From Clostridiales bacterium (lineage in GTDB: Bacteria > Bacillota > Clostridia > Christensenellales > Aristaeellaceae): a stretch of DNA of 64,000 nucleotides. This document shows, in pieces, positions 31,912 through 42,705 of this stretch (its first letter is position 1; each line of letters opens with the position of its first letter). The stretch is from the NCBI GenBank assembly GCA_012728815.1, contig JAAYEI010000012.1:1-64000 (forward strand). Direction: 5' to 3'. The notes beneath the pieces were generated by a model that was not told the DNA's origin, did no database searches, and saw only the letters and a list, made by a program, of their open reading frames with translations. A program made the position numbers and the translations under genes.

Positions 31912-33084
31912 CTAAATGTGCTCAAACATTGCCTCGCCGTCCTCCCGGCGCAGCACCTTGTTCTCGTCAAAGTGCAGCGGGGTGGGGCGGGTGTGCATGT
32001 AGCGCAGGATCTCGTCCATGCGCACCGATTCCTGGAAGGTCATCATGGTGAAGGAGACCCCGTGCTTGCGCGCGCGGCCGGTGCGGCCGATGCGGTGCAG
32101 GTAGTACTCGTTCTCATTGGGCAGGTCGTAGTTGATCACGGCCTCCACGTCGTCCACGTCAATCCCGCGGGCGGCCACATCGGTGGACACCAGGATGGGG
32201 AACCTGCCCCGCTTGAAATCGTTCATGATGCGGGTGCGCTGGGACTGGCGCACGTCCCCGTGCAGCGCCTCAGCCTGGTAGCCCTGCTTTTGCAGGCGGT
32301 CACAGACCCGCTGGGTCATGAACTTGGTGTTCACAAAGACCATGATGCGGTCATACTCGTCCGAGTCCAGCAGGTACTGCAGCGCCGCCATCTTGTTCTC
32401 CCGGGGCACCACCATGGTGTACTGGGTGATCTGCGGCCGGTTTTCCTTGGTGGCCTCCACCGTGATCTCCACCGGGGTCTGCTGGTATTTCCAGGAGATG
32501 GTCAGCACATCGTTGTTGGTGGTGGCGGAGAACATCACAAACTGCCGTCCCGGGGGCACCAGCTCGATGATTTTTGTGACATCCTTCACAAAGCCCATCT
32601 TGAGCATCTCATCGGCCTCGTCAATCACCAGGGTGTGCACCTGGTCCAGCCGCACATGGCCCCGGCCCACCATGTCCAGCAGCCGGCCCGGGGTGGCCAC
32701 CACAATCTGCGGGCGGCGCTTGAGCTGGGTGATCTGCCGCGCCATGGGCTGGCCGCCATAGAGGGCGGCGATGCGGATCTGGGGGATGAAGCGCGCCAGC
32801 TCCTCCAGCTCCCCCACAATCTGCATGGCCAGCTCGCGGGTGGGGGCCAGCACCAGCTCCTGCACCCGGGTCTCCGTCAGCGAGATGTACTCCAGCATCG
32901 GGATGCCAAAGGCGATGGTTTTGCCGGTGCCGGTGGGCGCGATGCCGATGATGTCATTTCCGGCCATCATCGGCGGGATGGTCTCCTTTTGAATCTGGGT
33001 GGGGGTGCTGATGCCCATGTGGTTGAGGGCCTTCAATACTTCCGTTGATACATCAAGGGGGATAAAACCGTTTTCCTGGGACAA
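31912..33084 (-). CDS. DEAD-box RNA helicase
   Basis: A 390-residue minimal helicase core with no C-terminal RNA-binding extension. The motifs appear in order: Q motif (F near residue 7, PTQIQ), I APTGTGKT, Ia APTRELA, Ib ATPGR, II DEAD, III SAT, IV VFVNT, V STDVAARGIDV and VI HRIGRTGRA. It probably remodels mRNA or rRNA. The start is a TTG at 33084 with AAAGGAGAG 6-7 bases upstream. Single gene with its own terminator. Close to the CshA/DbpA group, but without the diagnostic tails I do not give it a symbol. Confidence 0.93.
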   Translation of the reverse strand: MSQENGFIPLDVSTEVLKALNHMGISTPTQIQKETIPPMMAGNDIIGIAPTGTGKTIAFGIPMLEYISLTETRVQELVLAPTRELAMQIVGELEELARFIPQIRIAALYGGQPMARQITQLKRRPQIVVATPGRLLDMVGRGHVRLDQVHTLVIDEADEMLKMGFVKDVTKIIELVPPGRQFVMFSATTNNDVLTISWKYQQTPVEITVEATKENRPQITQYTMVVPRENKMAALQYLLDSDEYDRIMVFVNTKFMTQRVCDRLQKQGYQAEALHGDVRQSQRTRIMNDFKRGRFPILVSTDVAARGIDVDDVEAVINYDLPNENEYYLHRIGRTGRARKHGVSFTMMTFQESVRMDEILRYMHTRPTPLHFDENKVLRREDGEAMFEHI

Positions 33085-33319
33085 GCGTACTCTCCTTTTG
33101 CGGCCCTGCGGCCCTGCGTGTCAATAACCAGGCCATTATACGCGCAAGGCGCCAGACCTGTCAAATCTGGTTGCCGTATTCTGCGATATCCCGCCTTTCA
33201 TTGAGCTTTGACCAAGGCGGTGAGCATGTATGAAACAAAACGAACAGAAAGGTCTGGCCAGCGCCATGCCCCGTCGCGAGGGGGCATGGCGGCACGCCCG
33301 TCACGGCCCAGGCCCCTGC

Positions 33320-33348
33320 TTGCCCCCGGGCCATTCATCCTGTACAAT
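33320..33348 (+). promoter_or_regulatory. Promoter of the SDR gene
   Basis: TTGCCC (33320-33325), a 17-base spacer and TACAAT (33343-33348), with a TG extension just before the -10. The remaining intergenic bases (33085-33319) show nothing else definite. Confidence 0.65.
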
Positions 33349-33419
33349 CAGGTACACACACCGTTTCGCCCGGCATGAAGTGACCGGGCTGGCGCGTTGC
33401 ATAGACAGGAGGGTTTGGG

Positions 33420-34436
33420 ATGAAGGCTTTATTGATTGGCGGCACCGGCACCATCAGCCTGCCCATTACGCGCAGGCTGTTGGCGCTGGGCTGGCAGGTG
33501 ACCCTGCTCAACCGTGGCAACCACAATGACCTGGTGCCGGAGGCCGAGCACCTGCTGTGTGACATCAATGACGACATCGCGGCGGAGCTGGCCCTGGAAG
33601 GGCGGCGCTTTGATGTGGTGGCGCAGTTCGTGGCCTTCCACCCCGCCCAGGTGGCGCGGGACATCAAGCTGTTTGCCGGCAGGACGCGGCAGTACATCTT
33701 CATCTCTTCCGCCTCCGCCTACAGCAAGCCGCCGCGCAACCCCCTCATCACCGATGCCAGCCCCCTGTCCAACCCCTACTGGCAGTACAGCCGGGACAAG
33801 ATTGCCTGTGAGCAGGTGCTGATGGCCGCGCGGGACGGGCAAAACTTCCCCATGACCATCGTGCGCCCCAGCCACACCTATGGCCCGGGCAGCCTGCCCC
33901 TGTCCGTACACGGCGGCAAGGGCCCCTGGCAGGTGCTCCAGCGGGTGCTGGACCGCAAGCCGGTGCTGATCCCCGGGGATGGCACCAGCCTGTGGACGGT
34001 GACCTGGTCGGAGGATTTTGCCCAGGCCTTTGTGGGGCTCATGGGCAATGACCACGCCATTGGTGAGGCGGTGCACATCACCTCCGACGAGGCGCTCACC
34101 TGGAACCAGATTCACCGCCTGGTGGCCGAGGCGCTGGACAGGCCTTTCCTGCCCTGCCATGTGCCCTCCACCCTGCTGGCCCAGTACCGCGGCTATGACT
34201 ACACCGGCAGCCTGCTGGGGGACAAGGCCAACTGCGCCGTGTTTGACAACAGCAAGATCAAGCGCCTGGTGCCCGGCTTTGCGGCCACCACCCGCTTTGA
34301 CCAGGGGCTGCGCCTGTCGCTGCAGCACATTCTGGGGGACAAGGCGCGCCAGGTGCCAGACCCTGCCTTTGACGCCTTCTGCGACCAGATGGTGCAGATC
34401 ATGGGCGAGGCGGAAGCGCGGGTGGCCGCGCTATGA
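33420..34436 (+). CDS. NAD-dependent epimerase/dehydratase (extended SDR)
   Basis: A 338-residue Rossmann protein. The nucleotide-binding motif GGTGTIS is at residues 8-14. An ISSASAY strand carries the catalytic serine, and YSRDK holds the Tyr-x-x-x-Lys pair. RPSHTYGPG is the usual substrate-side motif. Relatives act on nucleotide-sugars or, in some Clostridia and plants (CSP41-like), bind RNA. AGGAGGGTTTGGG precedes the start. Its stop overlaps the start region of the following small secreted protein, so they form a short operon. Confidence 0.85.
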   Translation: MKALLIGGTGTISLPITRRLLALGWQVTLLNRGNHNDLVPEAEHLLCDINDDIAAELALEGRRFDVVAQFVAFHPAQVARDIKLFAGRTRQYIFISSASAYSKPPRNPLITDASPLSNPYWQYSRDKIACEQVLMAARDGQNFPMTIVRPSHTYGPGSLPLSVHGGKGPWQVLQRVLDRKPVLIPGDGTSLWTVTWSEDFAQAFVGLMGNDHAIGEAVHITSDEALTWNQIHRLVAEALDRPFLPCHVPSTLLAQYRGYDYTGSLLGDKANCAVFDNSKIKRLVPGFAATTRFDQGLRLSLQHILGDKARQVPDPAFDAFCDQMVQIMGEAEARVAAL

Positions 34437-34450
34437 GGCGGAAAGGAACA

Positions 34451-35008
34451 ATGAACCACAAGCTGTTGCGGCGCTTGGCGCCTGCCCTGCTGGCCCTGCT
34501 GCTGGCCCTGCCGGCGGTGGCCCTGGCCGCCACCGCCCAGGTGCCCGAGTTTGGCCTGTCGGTGTCCTTCCCGGCCAGCCTGGATGTGTTTACCCGGGAC
34601 ATGAGCCCGGATGACCCGCTGCTTGCCCTGTATGGCCAGGACACGGCCCGGGTGCGCGAGGAGCTTGCCGCGGCCGGGCTGTATGCCCGCGCCTTTGACA
34701 TCGCGGGTGACTTCACCCTGGACCTCGCGGTCGCCCGCCAGGGCGGGCAGGCGCCGGCGGACATGGACGAGGCCGCCTTGTCCGCCCTGGCCGGCCAGCT
34801 GGGCGGCGGGGGCTACGAGCCCTTTGACGGGGCCAGCGGCCGGGGCCTTCTGGTCTATACGGCCGATGGGCAGGGCCTGGTGGCCCTGCTGCGCGCGCGG
34901 GACGTCCAGCTGACCCTGCGCCTGCGGGCTACAAGCCCGGTCAACGCGCGCATGGCGAACCTGGTCCGCGGCATCGCGTCGGGGGTGGACCTGGGGCAGG
35001 GGCAATAG
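34451..35008 (+). CDS. Small secreted protein of unknown function
   Basis: A 185-residue protein with a clear signal peptide (LLRRLAPALLALLLALPAVALAA) and a probable cleavage after ALA near residue 26. The mature part is about 160 residues, acidic, and contains one recognisable idea only: a QVPEFGLSVSFPASLDVFTRD opening such as seen in PsbP/LpqN-like stress lipoproteins. I choose the ATG at 34451 with GGAAAGGA upstream; an ATG at 34433 overlapping the SDR stop is the alternative. No family can be named with confidence. Confidence 0.65.
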   Translation: MNHKLLRRLAPALLALLLALPAVALAATAQVPEFGLSVSFPASLDVFTRDMSPDDPLLALYGQDTARVREELAAAGLYARAFDIAGDFTLDLAVARQGGQAPADMDEAALSALAGQLGGGGYEPFDGASGRGLLVYTADGQGLVALLRARDVQLTLRLRATSPVNARMANLVRGIASGVDLGQGQ

Positions 35009-35152
35009 CCGGGCGCCTGGCCCCGCGGCGGAAACAACCAGGCTGGTATCCCATCGCTTGAACAGCAAACAAACAGGCTGACGCGCCTTGGCGGCAGCCT
35101 GTTTCTGTCAAAGGGCCCAGGGGCCGGTGGCCACGGCGGGCACTCCGCCCGC

Positions 35153-35536
35153 TTACTTTTTGTCCCCGCCCAGCAGGGACTTGAGCAGGTCCTCCGCGTC
35201 AAAGCCGGCGTCCTTGAGGCTGTCCAGCACGCCGACCAGCAGGCTCTCATCCTTGGGGTCTTCCTGCTTGGCGGTGGTCTTGCGGGTGGTGGTTTTCTTG
35301 GCCGCGGTGGATTTGGCCGCGGTGGTCTTTTTGGCTGTGGTGGCCTTCTTGGTGGTGCTTGTACTGCCGGTGCCGGCCTTCTTGGCCGCCTCGGTGGTCT
35401 GCCTGCGCTTTTGCGCCTGCAGGCCGCGCTTCTCGGCGTTGAGCTGCGTGACGCGGTCCTTGAGCAGGCCCACCATCTCATCGATGGCCCTGATCTGCGC
35501 CTCCAGCTGTTTGACGGTCAGTTTCTTCTCGCTCAT
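35153..35536 (-). CDS. Histone H1-like basic protein with coiled-coil start
   Basis: A 127-residue protein in three parts. Residues 1-45 form a heptad-rich helix (LEAQIRAIDEMVGLLKDRV). Residues 50-95 are a Lys/Thr/Ala tail of repeated AKK and TTKK units, like bacterial H1-type nucleoid proteins. Residues 100-127 are a small acidic end with ESLLVGVLDSLKDAGFDAEDLLKSLLG. The basic tail could bind DNA, RNA or polyphosphate. GGGAGGG lies 7-8 bases before the ATG at 35536. It stands alone, convergent with the gene at 34451. Confidence 0.75.
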   Translation of the reverse strand: MSEKKLTVKQLEAQIRAIDEMVGLLKDRVTQLNAEKRGLQAQKRRQTTEAAKKAGTGSTSTTKKATTAKKTTAAKSTAAKKTTTRKTTAKQEDPKDESLLVGVLDSLKDAGFDAEDLLKSLLGGDKK

Positions 35537-35626
35537 GTATGCGCCCTCCCTTTGCTGTCCTGATTGGATTTTACACACAAACAACCCGGTTGAACGGGGG
35601 TTGCCGCAGGCCCGTAAAACGCCGTC

Positions 35627-37069
35627 CTACACGCGCCGGAAGGCCCATTTGCCGCTCTCAAAGCGCCAGTAGAAGGCTGTCAGGCGCAGCACCATCTCCG
35701 ACATGCTCAGCAGCCAGGTCATGGCCAGGCCCAGCTTGAGAATGTCCACCGTCAGCCAGGCCATCACCGGGCGGAAGAAGGACACGCACACCATCATCAC
35801 CCCGGCCACAAACAGGTTGTCCCCGGCGCCGCGCAGGCCGCCGGAGAGCACCACCGCGGACATCTGCAGCGGCTGCATCAGCGCCACCACCAGCATGGTC
35901 TGCGCGGCGAATATGACGACATTGCCGGCGTCCGGCGTGCCCGCGTTGATGAACAGCTGGCTTAAGGGATAGCGCGCCAGCGCTGTGCCCGCGCCAATGA
36001 AAAGGCTGAGCACCAGCGCGATGCGCTGGGTGGCCTTGCCGTACAGCATGCTCAGGTCCCGCCGGCCCCGCCCCAGGTTCTGCCCCACCAGGGAGGTGGC
36101 GGCCACCGACAGCCCGTCGGCAAAATTGAAGGTGAGCGAAAGAAACTGTATGGCGATGTTGTGGGCCGCGAACAGCGACACACCCAGGGAGTACATGATG
36201 CGCGAATAGATGAAAAAGCCAAAGCGCATGCTGGCCTGCTCCACCATCGCGTTGCCGCCCACCCGCGCGATGGCGCCCAGGATCTTCAGGTCCGGACGCC
36301 AGTTGTCCCTGCGGGAAATGCGCAGGTAGCTGCCCTCATGGTGCACCACCGCCACAATGGACAGCACCATGCCGGTGGCCATGCCAATCACGCTGGCGAT
36401 GGCGGCGCCGCGGATTTCCAGCCGCGGCAGCCCCAGGTGGCCAAAAATCAGCAGGAAGTTGAACAGCACGTTGACCAGGTTGGACACCAGGTTGACCTTC
36501 ATGGGGATTTTGGTGTCCCCCACCCCGCGCAGGGCCGCGTTGATGCACATGCTGATCACGTTGATGGGCAGGGCGTAGGCCATGATGGTGAAATACTCCA
36601 CCGCGCCGCGCAGCACCAGCGCGTCATCGGCCGTGCGGGTATGCCCCCCGGCCAGGCGCATGAGGGGCTCGGCGAAGGCGACCGCCAGCGCGGCCACGAT
36701 GACGGACAGGACAAAGCCCAGCATGATGGCGTTGCGCAGGGTGGCGTTGGCGTCCTTGCGCCGGTCCTCCCCCTTGCGCCGCGCCACAATGGCGGTCACC
36801 CCCACGTTCAGCGCGAAAAACAGCGCCAGCATAATCATGCGCGGCTGGCTGGGCAGGGAAACGGCAGCCAGGGCGTTGCGGCCCAGCTGGCCCACCATGA
36901 TGATGTCCGCGGAGCCAATCAGGCTCATCAGCACCAGCTCGGTGATGGCCGGCAGGGCGATGGCCATCACGTCCTGATAGGTCTGGCGGGTGCCGGGCAG
37001 TTCCCCCAGACGCCGCTTGGGAGGCACCAACGAGGAAGAGGCGAAGAGCCGCCTCAGCGCCTGTGTCAT
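35627..37069 (-). CDS. MATE family multidrug/sodium antiporter
   Basis: A 480-residue inner-membrane exporter with twelve predicted helices in two similar halves. Family stretches include ALPAITELVLMSLIGSAD at the start, MCINAALRGVGDTKIPM at the end of the first half, and VVLSGGLRGAGDNLFVAGV in the equivalent place of the second half. Such proteins expel cationic drugs or metabolites using sodium or proton gradients. GGAGG sits 7 bases before the ATG. It is a single gene, so its substrate cannot be inferred. Confidence 0.93.
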   Translation of the reverse strand: MTQALRRLFASSSLVPPKRRLGELPGTRQTYQDVMAIALPAITELVLMSLIGSADIIMVGQLGRNALAAVSLPSQPRMIMLALFFALNVGVTAIVARRKGEDRRKDANATLRNAIMLGFVLSVIVAALAVAFAEPLMRLAGGHTRTADDALVLRGAVEYFTIMAYALPINVISMCINAALRGVGDTKIPMKVNLVSNLVNVLFNFLLIFGHLGLPRLEIRGAAIASVIGMATGMVLSIVAVVHHEGSYLRISRRDNWRPDLKILGAIARVGGNAMVEQASMRFGFFIYSRIMYSLGVSLFAAHNIAIQFLSLTFNFADGLSVAATSLVGQNLGRGRRDLSMLYGKATQRIALVLSLFIGAGTALARYPLSQLFINAGTPDAGNVVIFAAQTMLVVALMQPLQMSAVVLSGGLRGAGDNLFVAGVMMVCVSFFRPVMAWLTVDILKLGLAMTWLLSMSEMVLRLTAFYWRFESGKWAFRRV

Positions 37070-37263
37070 TCATGAACCTCCGATATTTTCATACGCCATA
37101 TGGTAGCAGAAAGTACTTGCGGAGGCAATGAAACCGATGGGGCAAAACACCGGCTGCTTGTCCATCAGCGCGCCTGGCACATCCCGCGCGCAAGGTGGGC
37201 GGGCAGCCCCGCGCGTGGTATATTCATAGGGAAGGGCCTGCCGCCCTTTGGAAAGGACGCGCC

Positions 37264-37953
37264 ATGTATCTGGATTCCACCATGTTGTTGCTCATCCCCG
37301 CCCTGCTGCTGGCCCTGTTTGCCCAGGGCCGGGTCAAGGCCGTATACGCCAAGTACGCCAAGGTGCCCATCGCCACCCGGGTGACGGGGGCGGAGGCTGC
37401 CCAGCGCATGCTGCGGGACAAGGGCAACGACGCGGTCACCGTGCGTCCGGTACAGGGCCGGCTGACCGACCATTATGACCCGCGCAACAACACCCTGAGC
37501 CTGTCAGAGGAGGTGTACGATGGCGCCAGCGTGGCGGCGGTGGGCATCGCCGCGCACGAGACCGGCCACGCCATGCAAAAGCAGGAGGAGTACGCCCCGC
37601 TGAGCCTGCGCAGCCTGGTGGTGCCCGTGGTCAGCATCGGCTCCAACCTCAGCATGCCCATCTTCATCCTGGGGCTGGTCATGTCCTGGCAGCCGCTGGT
37701 CACCGCCGGCATCATCCTCTTTTCCTTCGCGGTGGCCTTCTCCGTCATCACCCTGCCGGTGGAGTTCAACGCCAGCCGTCGGGCGGTGGACATGCTGCTG
37801 TCCTCCGGGGTCATCACCACCCGGGAGGAGGAAAAGGGCGTGCGCGCGGTGCTCAACGCCGCCGCCATGACCTATGTGGCCAGCGCCGTCGGCGCCCTGC
37901 TGCAGCTGGCGCGGCTGCTGCTGCTCGCCCGCGGCTCCAGAAGCCGCGACTGA
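37264..37953 (+). CDS. Membrane zinc metallopeptidase, YugP family
   Basis: A 229-residue membrane protein. The first helix (TMLLLIPALLLALFAQG) is followed by a cytoplasmic part with DHYDPRNNTLSLSEEVYD and the HExxH zinc motif AAHETGHAMQ near residue 101. Two or three more helices follow, with the third-ligand region EFNASRRAVDML. It matches the Zn_peptidase_2 family common in Firmicutes, whose substrates are unknown. GAAAGGACGCGCC precedes the ATG. An extended -10 (TGGTATATT, 37216-37224) lies 40 bases upstream. Confidence 0.9.
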   Translation: MYLDSTMLLLIPALLLALFAQGRVKAVYAKYAKVPIATRVTGAEAAQRMLRDKGNDAVTVRPVQGRLTDHYDPRNNTLSLSEEVYDGASVAAVGIAAHETGHAMQKQEEYAPLSLRSLVVPVVSIGSNLSMPIFILGLVMSWQPLVTAGIILFSFAVAFSVITLPVEFNASRRAVDMLLSSGVITTREEEKGVRAVLNAAAMTYVASAVGALLQLARLLLLARGSRSRD

Positions 37954-38024
37954 CCCGCTGGCCTGTCATCTGGCGCGCGCCTGCCCGGGCGCGCGCTTTG
38001 TCGTGTGCCTGCCCGCCCCCATAT

Positions 38025-38052
38025 TTGCATTGCTCCCCCGGCATGATACAAT
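38025..38052 (+). promoter_or_regulatory. nrdB promoter
   Basis: TTGCAT (38025-38030), a 16-base spacer and TACAAT (38047-38052). Unlike nrdA, no NrdR-box-like palindrome is visible in 37954-38092. Confidence 0.6.
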
Positions 38053-38092
38053 GGGCGGACAACAAGCACACTCGCACACAAGGAGGACGACA

Positions 38093-39136
38093 ATGCCCAA
38101 GCTGGTCAGAAAGCCGCTGTTCAACCCCAAGGGGGATGTGGATGTGCGCTCCCGGCGCATGGTGGGCGGCAACCCCACCAACCTGAATGATTTCAACAAC
38201 ATGAAGTACGCCTGGGTCAGCCCCTGGTACCGCCAGGCCATGAACAATTTCTGGATCCCTGAGGAGATCAACCTGGCCACCGACAAGAAGCAGTACCCCC
38301 TGCTGGCCCCGGCCGAGCGGCGCGCCTATGACAAAATCCTCTCCTTCCTCATCTTCCTGGATTCCATCCAGACCGCCAACCTGCCCAACATCGGCCAGTA
38401 CATCACCGCCAACGAGGTCAACCTGTGCATCGCCATCCAGACCTACCAGGAGGCCATCCACTCCCAAAGCTATTCCTACATGCTGGATTCCATCTGCGAG
38501 CCCCAGGAGCGGGACAACATCCTCTTCCAGTGGAAGGATGACGAGCACCTGCTGCGCCGCAACACCTTCATTGGCGACATCTACAACGACTTCCAGGAAG
38601 AGAAGACTATGCGCAACTTCCTGCGGGTCATCATGGGCAACTACATCCTGGAGGGGGTGTACTTCTATTCGGGCTTCATGTTCTTTTACAACCTGGCCCG
38701 CAACAACCGCATGCCCGGCTCCGCCCAGCAAATCCGCTACATCAACCGGGATGAGGCCACCCACCTGTGGCTCTTCCGCAACATCCTGACCGAGCTGCAA
38801 AAGGAAGCGCCCGAGCTGATTGATGAGGAGGTGCGGGCCCTGTTCGCCCAAATGCTGCGCGAGGGCTGCGAGCAGGAAATCGCCTGGGGCCGCTACGCGA
38901 TTGGCGAGGAGATTGAGGGCCTCAACGGCCAGATGGTGGAGGACTATATCAAGTACCTGGGCAACCTGCGCGCGGCCAACATCGGCCTGCCGCCCATCTA
39001 CGAGGGCCACGACCAGGAGCCGGAGACCATGAAGTGGGTCAGCCAGTACAGCAACGCCAACATGATCAAGACCGACTTCTTTGAAGCCAGGAGCACCGCC
39101 TACGCCAAATCCACCGCCCTGGTGGATGACCTCTGA
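38093..39136 (+). CDS. nrdB: Class I ribonucleotide reductase, small (beta) subunit
   Basis: A 347-residue ferritin-like radical-generating subunit. The dinuclear metal ligands are all present with the spacing of E. coli NrdB: D90 (FLIFLD), E120 and H123 (QEAIH), E187 (LEGVYFY), E221 and H224 (RDEATH). Tyr127, four residues after H123, fits the radical tyrosine, so this is a tyrosyl-radical class Ia/b-like enzyme rather than a tyrosine-less class Ic. The ATG at 38093 follows AAGGAGGACGACA. It works with NrdA at 17501-20059 but is separated from it by 18 kb and has its own promoter. Confidence 0.95.
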   Translation: MPKLVRKPLFNPKGDVDVRSRRMVGGNPTNLNDFNNMKYAWVSPWYRQAMNNFWIPEEINLATDKKQYPLLAPAERRAYDKILSFLIFLDSIQTANLPNIGQYITANEVNLCIAIQTYQEAIHSQSYSYMLDSICEPQERDNILFQWKDDEHLLRRNTFIGDIYNDFQEEKTMRNFLRVIMGNYILEGVYFYSGFMFFYNLARNNRMPGSAQQIRYINRDEATHLWLFRNILTELQKEAPELIDEEVRALFAQMLREGCEQEIAWGRYAIGEEIEGLNGQMVEDYIKYLGNLRAANIGLPPIYEGHDQEPETMKWVSQYSNANMIKTDFFEARSTAYAKSTALVDDL

Positions 39137-39241
39137 TGACGATCTGATGCCGGCTGTTGGACAGCTTTCCGCTGGTTGCTTGTTTGGCCAGCTGGGAAGA
39201 TGTGACACCAAACGGACGCGCGCTGAGGGATATGAGAAGGG

Positions 39242-40285
39242 ATGAAAGAGACAAACGGCAAGAGCGGCACCAGGGTGACCCTGAAGGATGTGGCCAACGC
39301 CAGCGGGTATTCGGTGAACACCATTTCCCGCGCGCTGCGCAATGACAGCAAGCTCAACAAGGCCACCCGGGACAAAATCAAGGCCAGCGCGCGGCGGCTG
39401 GGGTATGTGCAGAACATGCTGGCCTCCTCGCTGCGCTCGGGCACCAGCCACCTTGTCGCTGTCATCGTCAATGACCTGCGCAACCAGCACTTCACCATCA
39501 TGCTCAGCAAGATTGACAGGGCGCTGCGCGAGGCCGGGTACAACATGATGGTGCTGTGCATGCAGCTCAATGAGGACCTGGGCGAGCAGCTGATCAAGAC
39601 CGCCATCTCCCACCAGGTGGACGGCATCCTGTATTTTCCCTACCATGACAACCCCGGCCATGTGGAACACATGAGAAACTACAACACGCCCTTTGTGCTG
39701 GTGGACCGGTGGATCAAGGGCGTCACGGCCGATTCCGTGCGCTGTGACGATACCATGGGCGGCTACCTGGCGGCCCGGCACCTCATCCAGCTGGGGCACA
39801 CCAGGTTCCTGCGCCTGGCGGGCGTGCTGGCCAGCAGCTCGGAGCTGGACCGCAGGGAGGGCTTCTACCGCGCCCTGCAGGAAGCCAACCTGCCTGCCCA
39901 CAGCGTGCGGACCATCCCCTGGGAGGCCTCAGAAGCCGCGATTGCCAGCAACACCTACGGGGAATTGATGGCCCCGCTGGACTACACCGCCGTGTTCTGC
40001 TTCAGCGATGAGCTGGCCTACCATGCCCTCAACGCGCTGGAGTCGCGGGGGGTCCAGGTGCCCGGGGATGTCTCCCTCATCAGCTTTGACCACATCAGCG
40101 CGGGCGTTCCCTTCCTGGAGCGCATCACCAGCGTGTATGCCGATGGGCAGCGGGATGTGGCTACCCTGGCTGTTGACGTGCTGCTCAAGCGCATCGCCAA
40201 CCCGGACATCCAGACCCAGAACCTGATTTTACCGGTCAAAATCTTTGACGAGGGGACGACAGCGCCGCCCAGGGCCTGGTGCTGA
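39242..40285 (+). CDS. LacI-family regulator of the arabinoside locus
   Basis: A 347-residue regulator. The helix-turn-helix and hinge occupy residues 12-65 (VTLKDVANASGYSVNTISRAL, RRLGYVQNMLASSLRSG). The sensor domain follows, with FSDELAYHALNALE and ISFDHISAG. It is directed toward the GH51-transporter operon that starts 800 bases downstream and ends at its own terminator. Control of that operon is inferred from position. AGAAGGG is unusually close to the ATG at 39242, so a start at a nearby GTG (residue 12) is possible. Confidence 0.9.
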   Translation: MKETNGKSGTRVTLKDVANASGYSVNTISRALRNDSKLNKATRDKIKASARRLGYVQNMLASSLRSGTSHLVAVIVNDLRNQHFTIMLSKIDRALREAGYNMMVLCMQLNEDLGEQLIKTAISHQVDGILYFPYHDNPGHVEHMRNYNTPFVLVDRWIKGVTADSVRCDDTMGGYLAARHLIQLGHTRFLRLAGVLASSSELDRREGFYRALQEANLPAHSVRTIPWEASEAAIASNTYGELMAPLDYTAVFCFSDELAYHALNALESRGVQVPGDVSLISFDHISAGVPFLERITSVYADGQRDVATLAVDVLLKRIANPDIQTQNLILPVKIFDEGTTAPPRAWC

Positions 40286-40298
40286 CATCACACCCAGC

Positions 40299-40337
40299 AA
40301 CCCTTCCGGGCGCCAGGCGCGGTGCCGGAAGGGTTTT
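40299..40337 (+). terminator. Terminator of the LacI regulator gene
   Basis: An 11-bp stem AACCCTTCCGG/CCGGAAGGGTT with a 15-base loop runs into TTTTGCTTT. Confidence 0.85.
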
Positions 40338-42613
<2,276 letters not shown>

Positions 42614-42705
42614 AGCGTCCCGCCCGCGCGGCGCGCCCTGTACAACCGGTATATTGGCTTTGTGAGGCCTTTGGGCTGCAAGGCTAAGAATAATAGGAGG
42701 TATCT

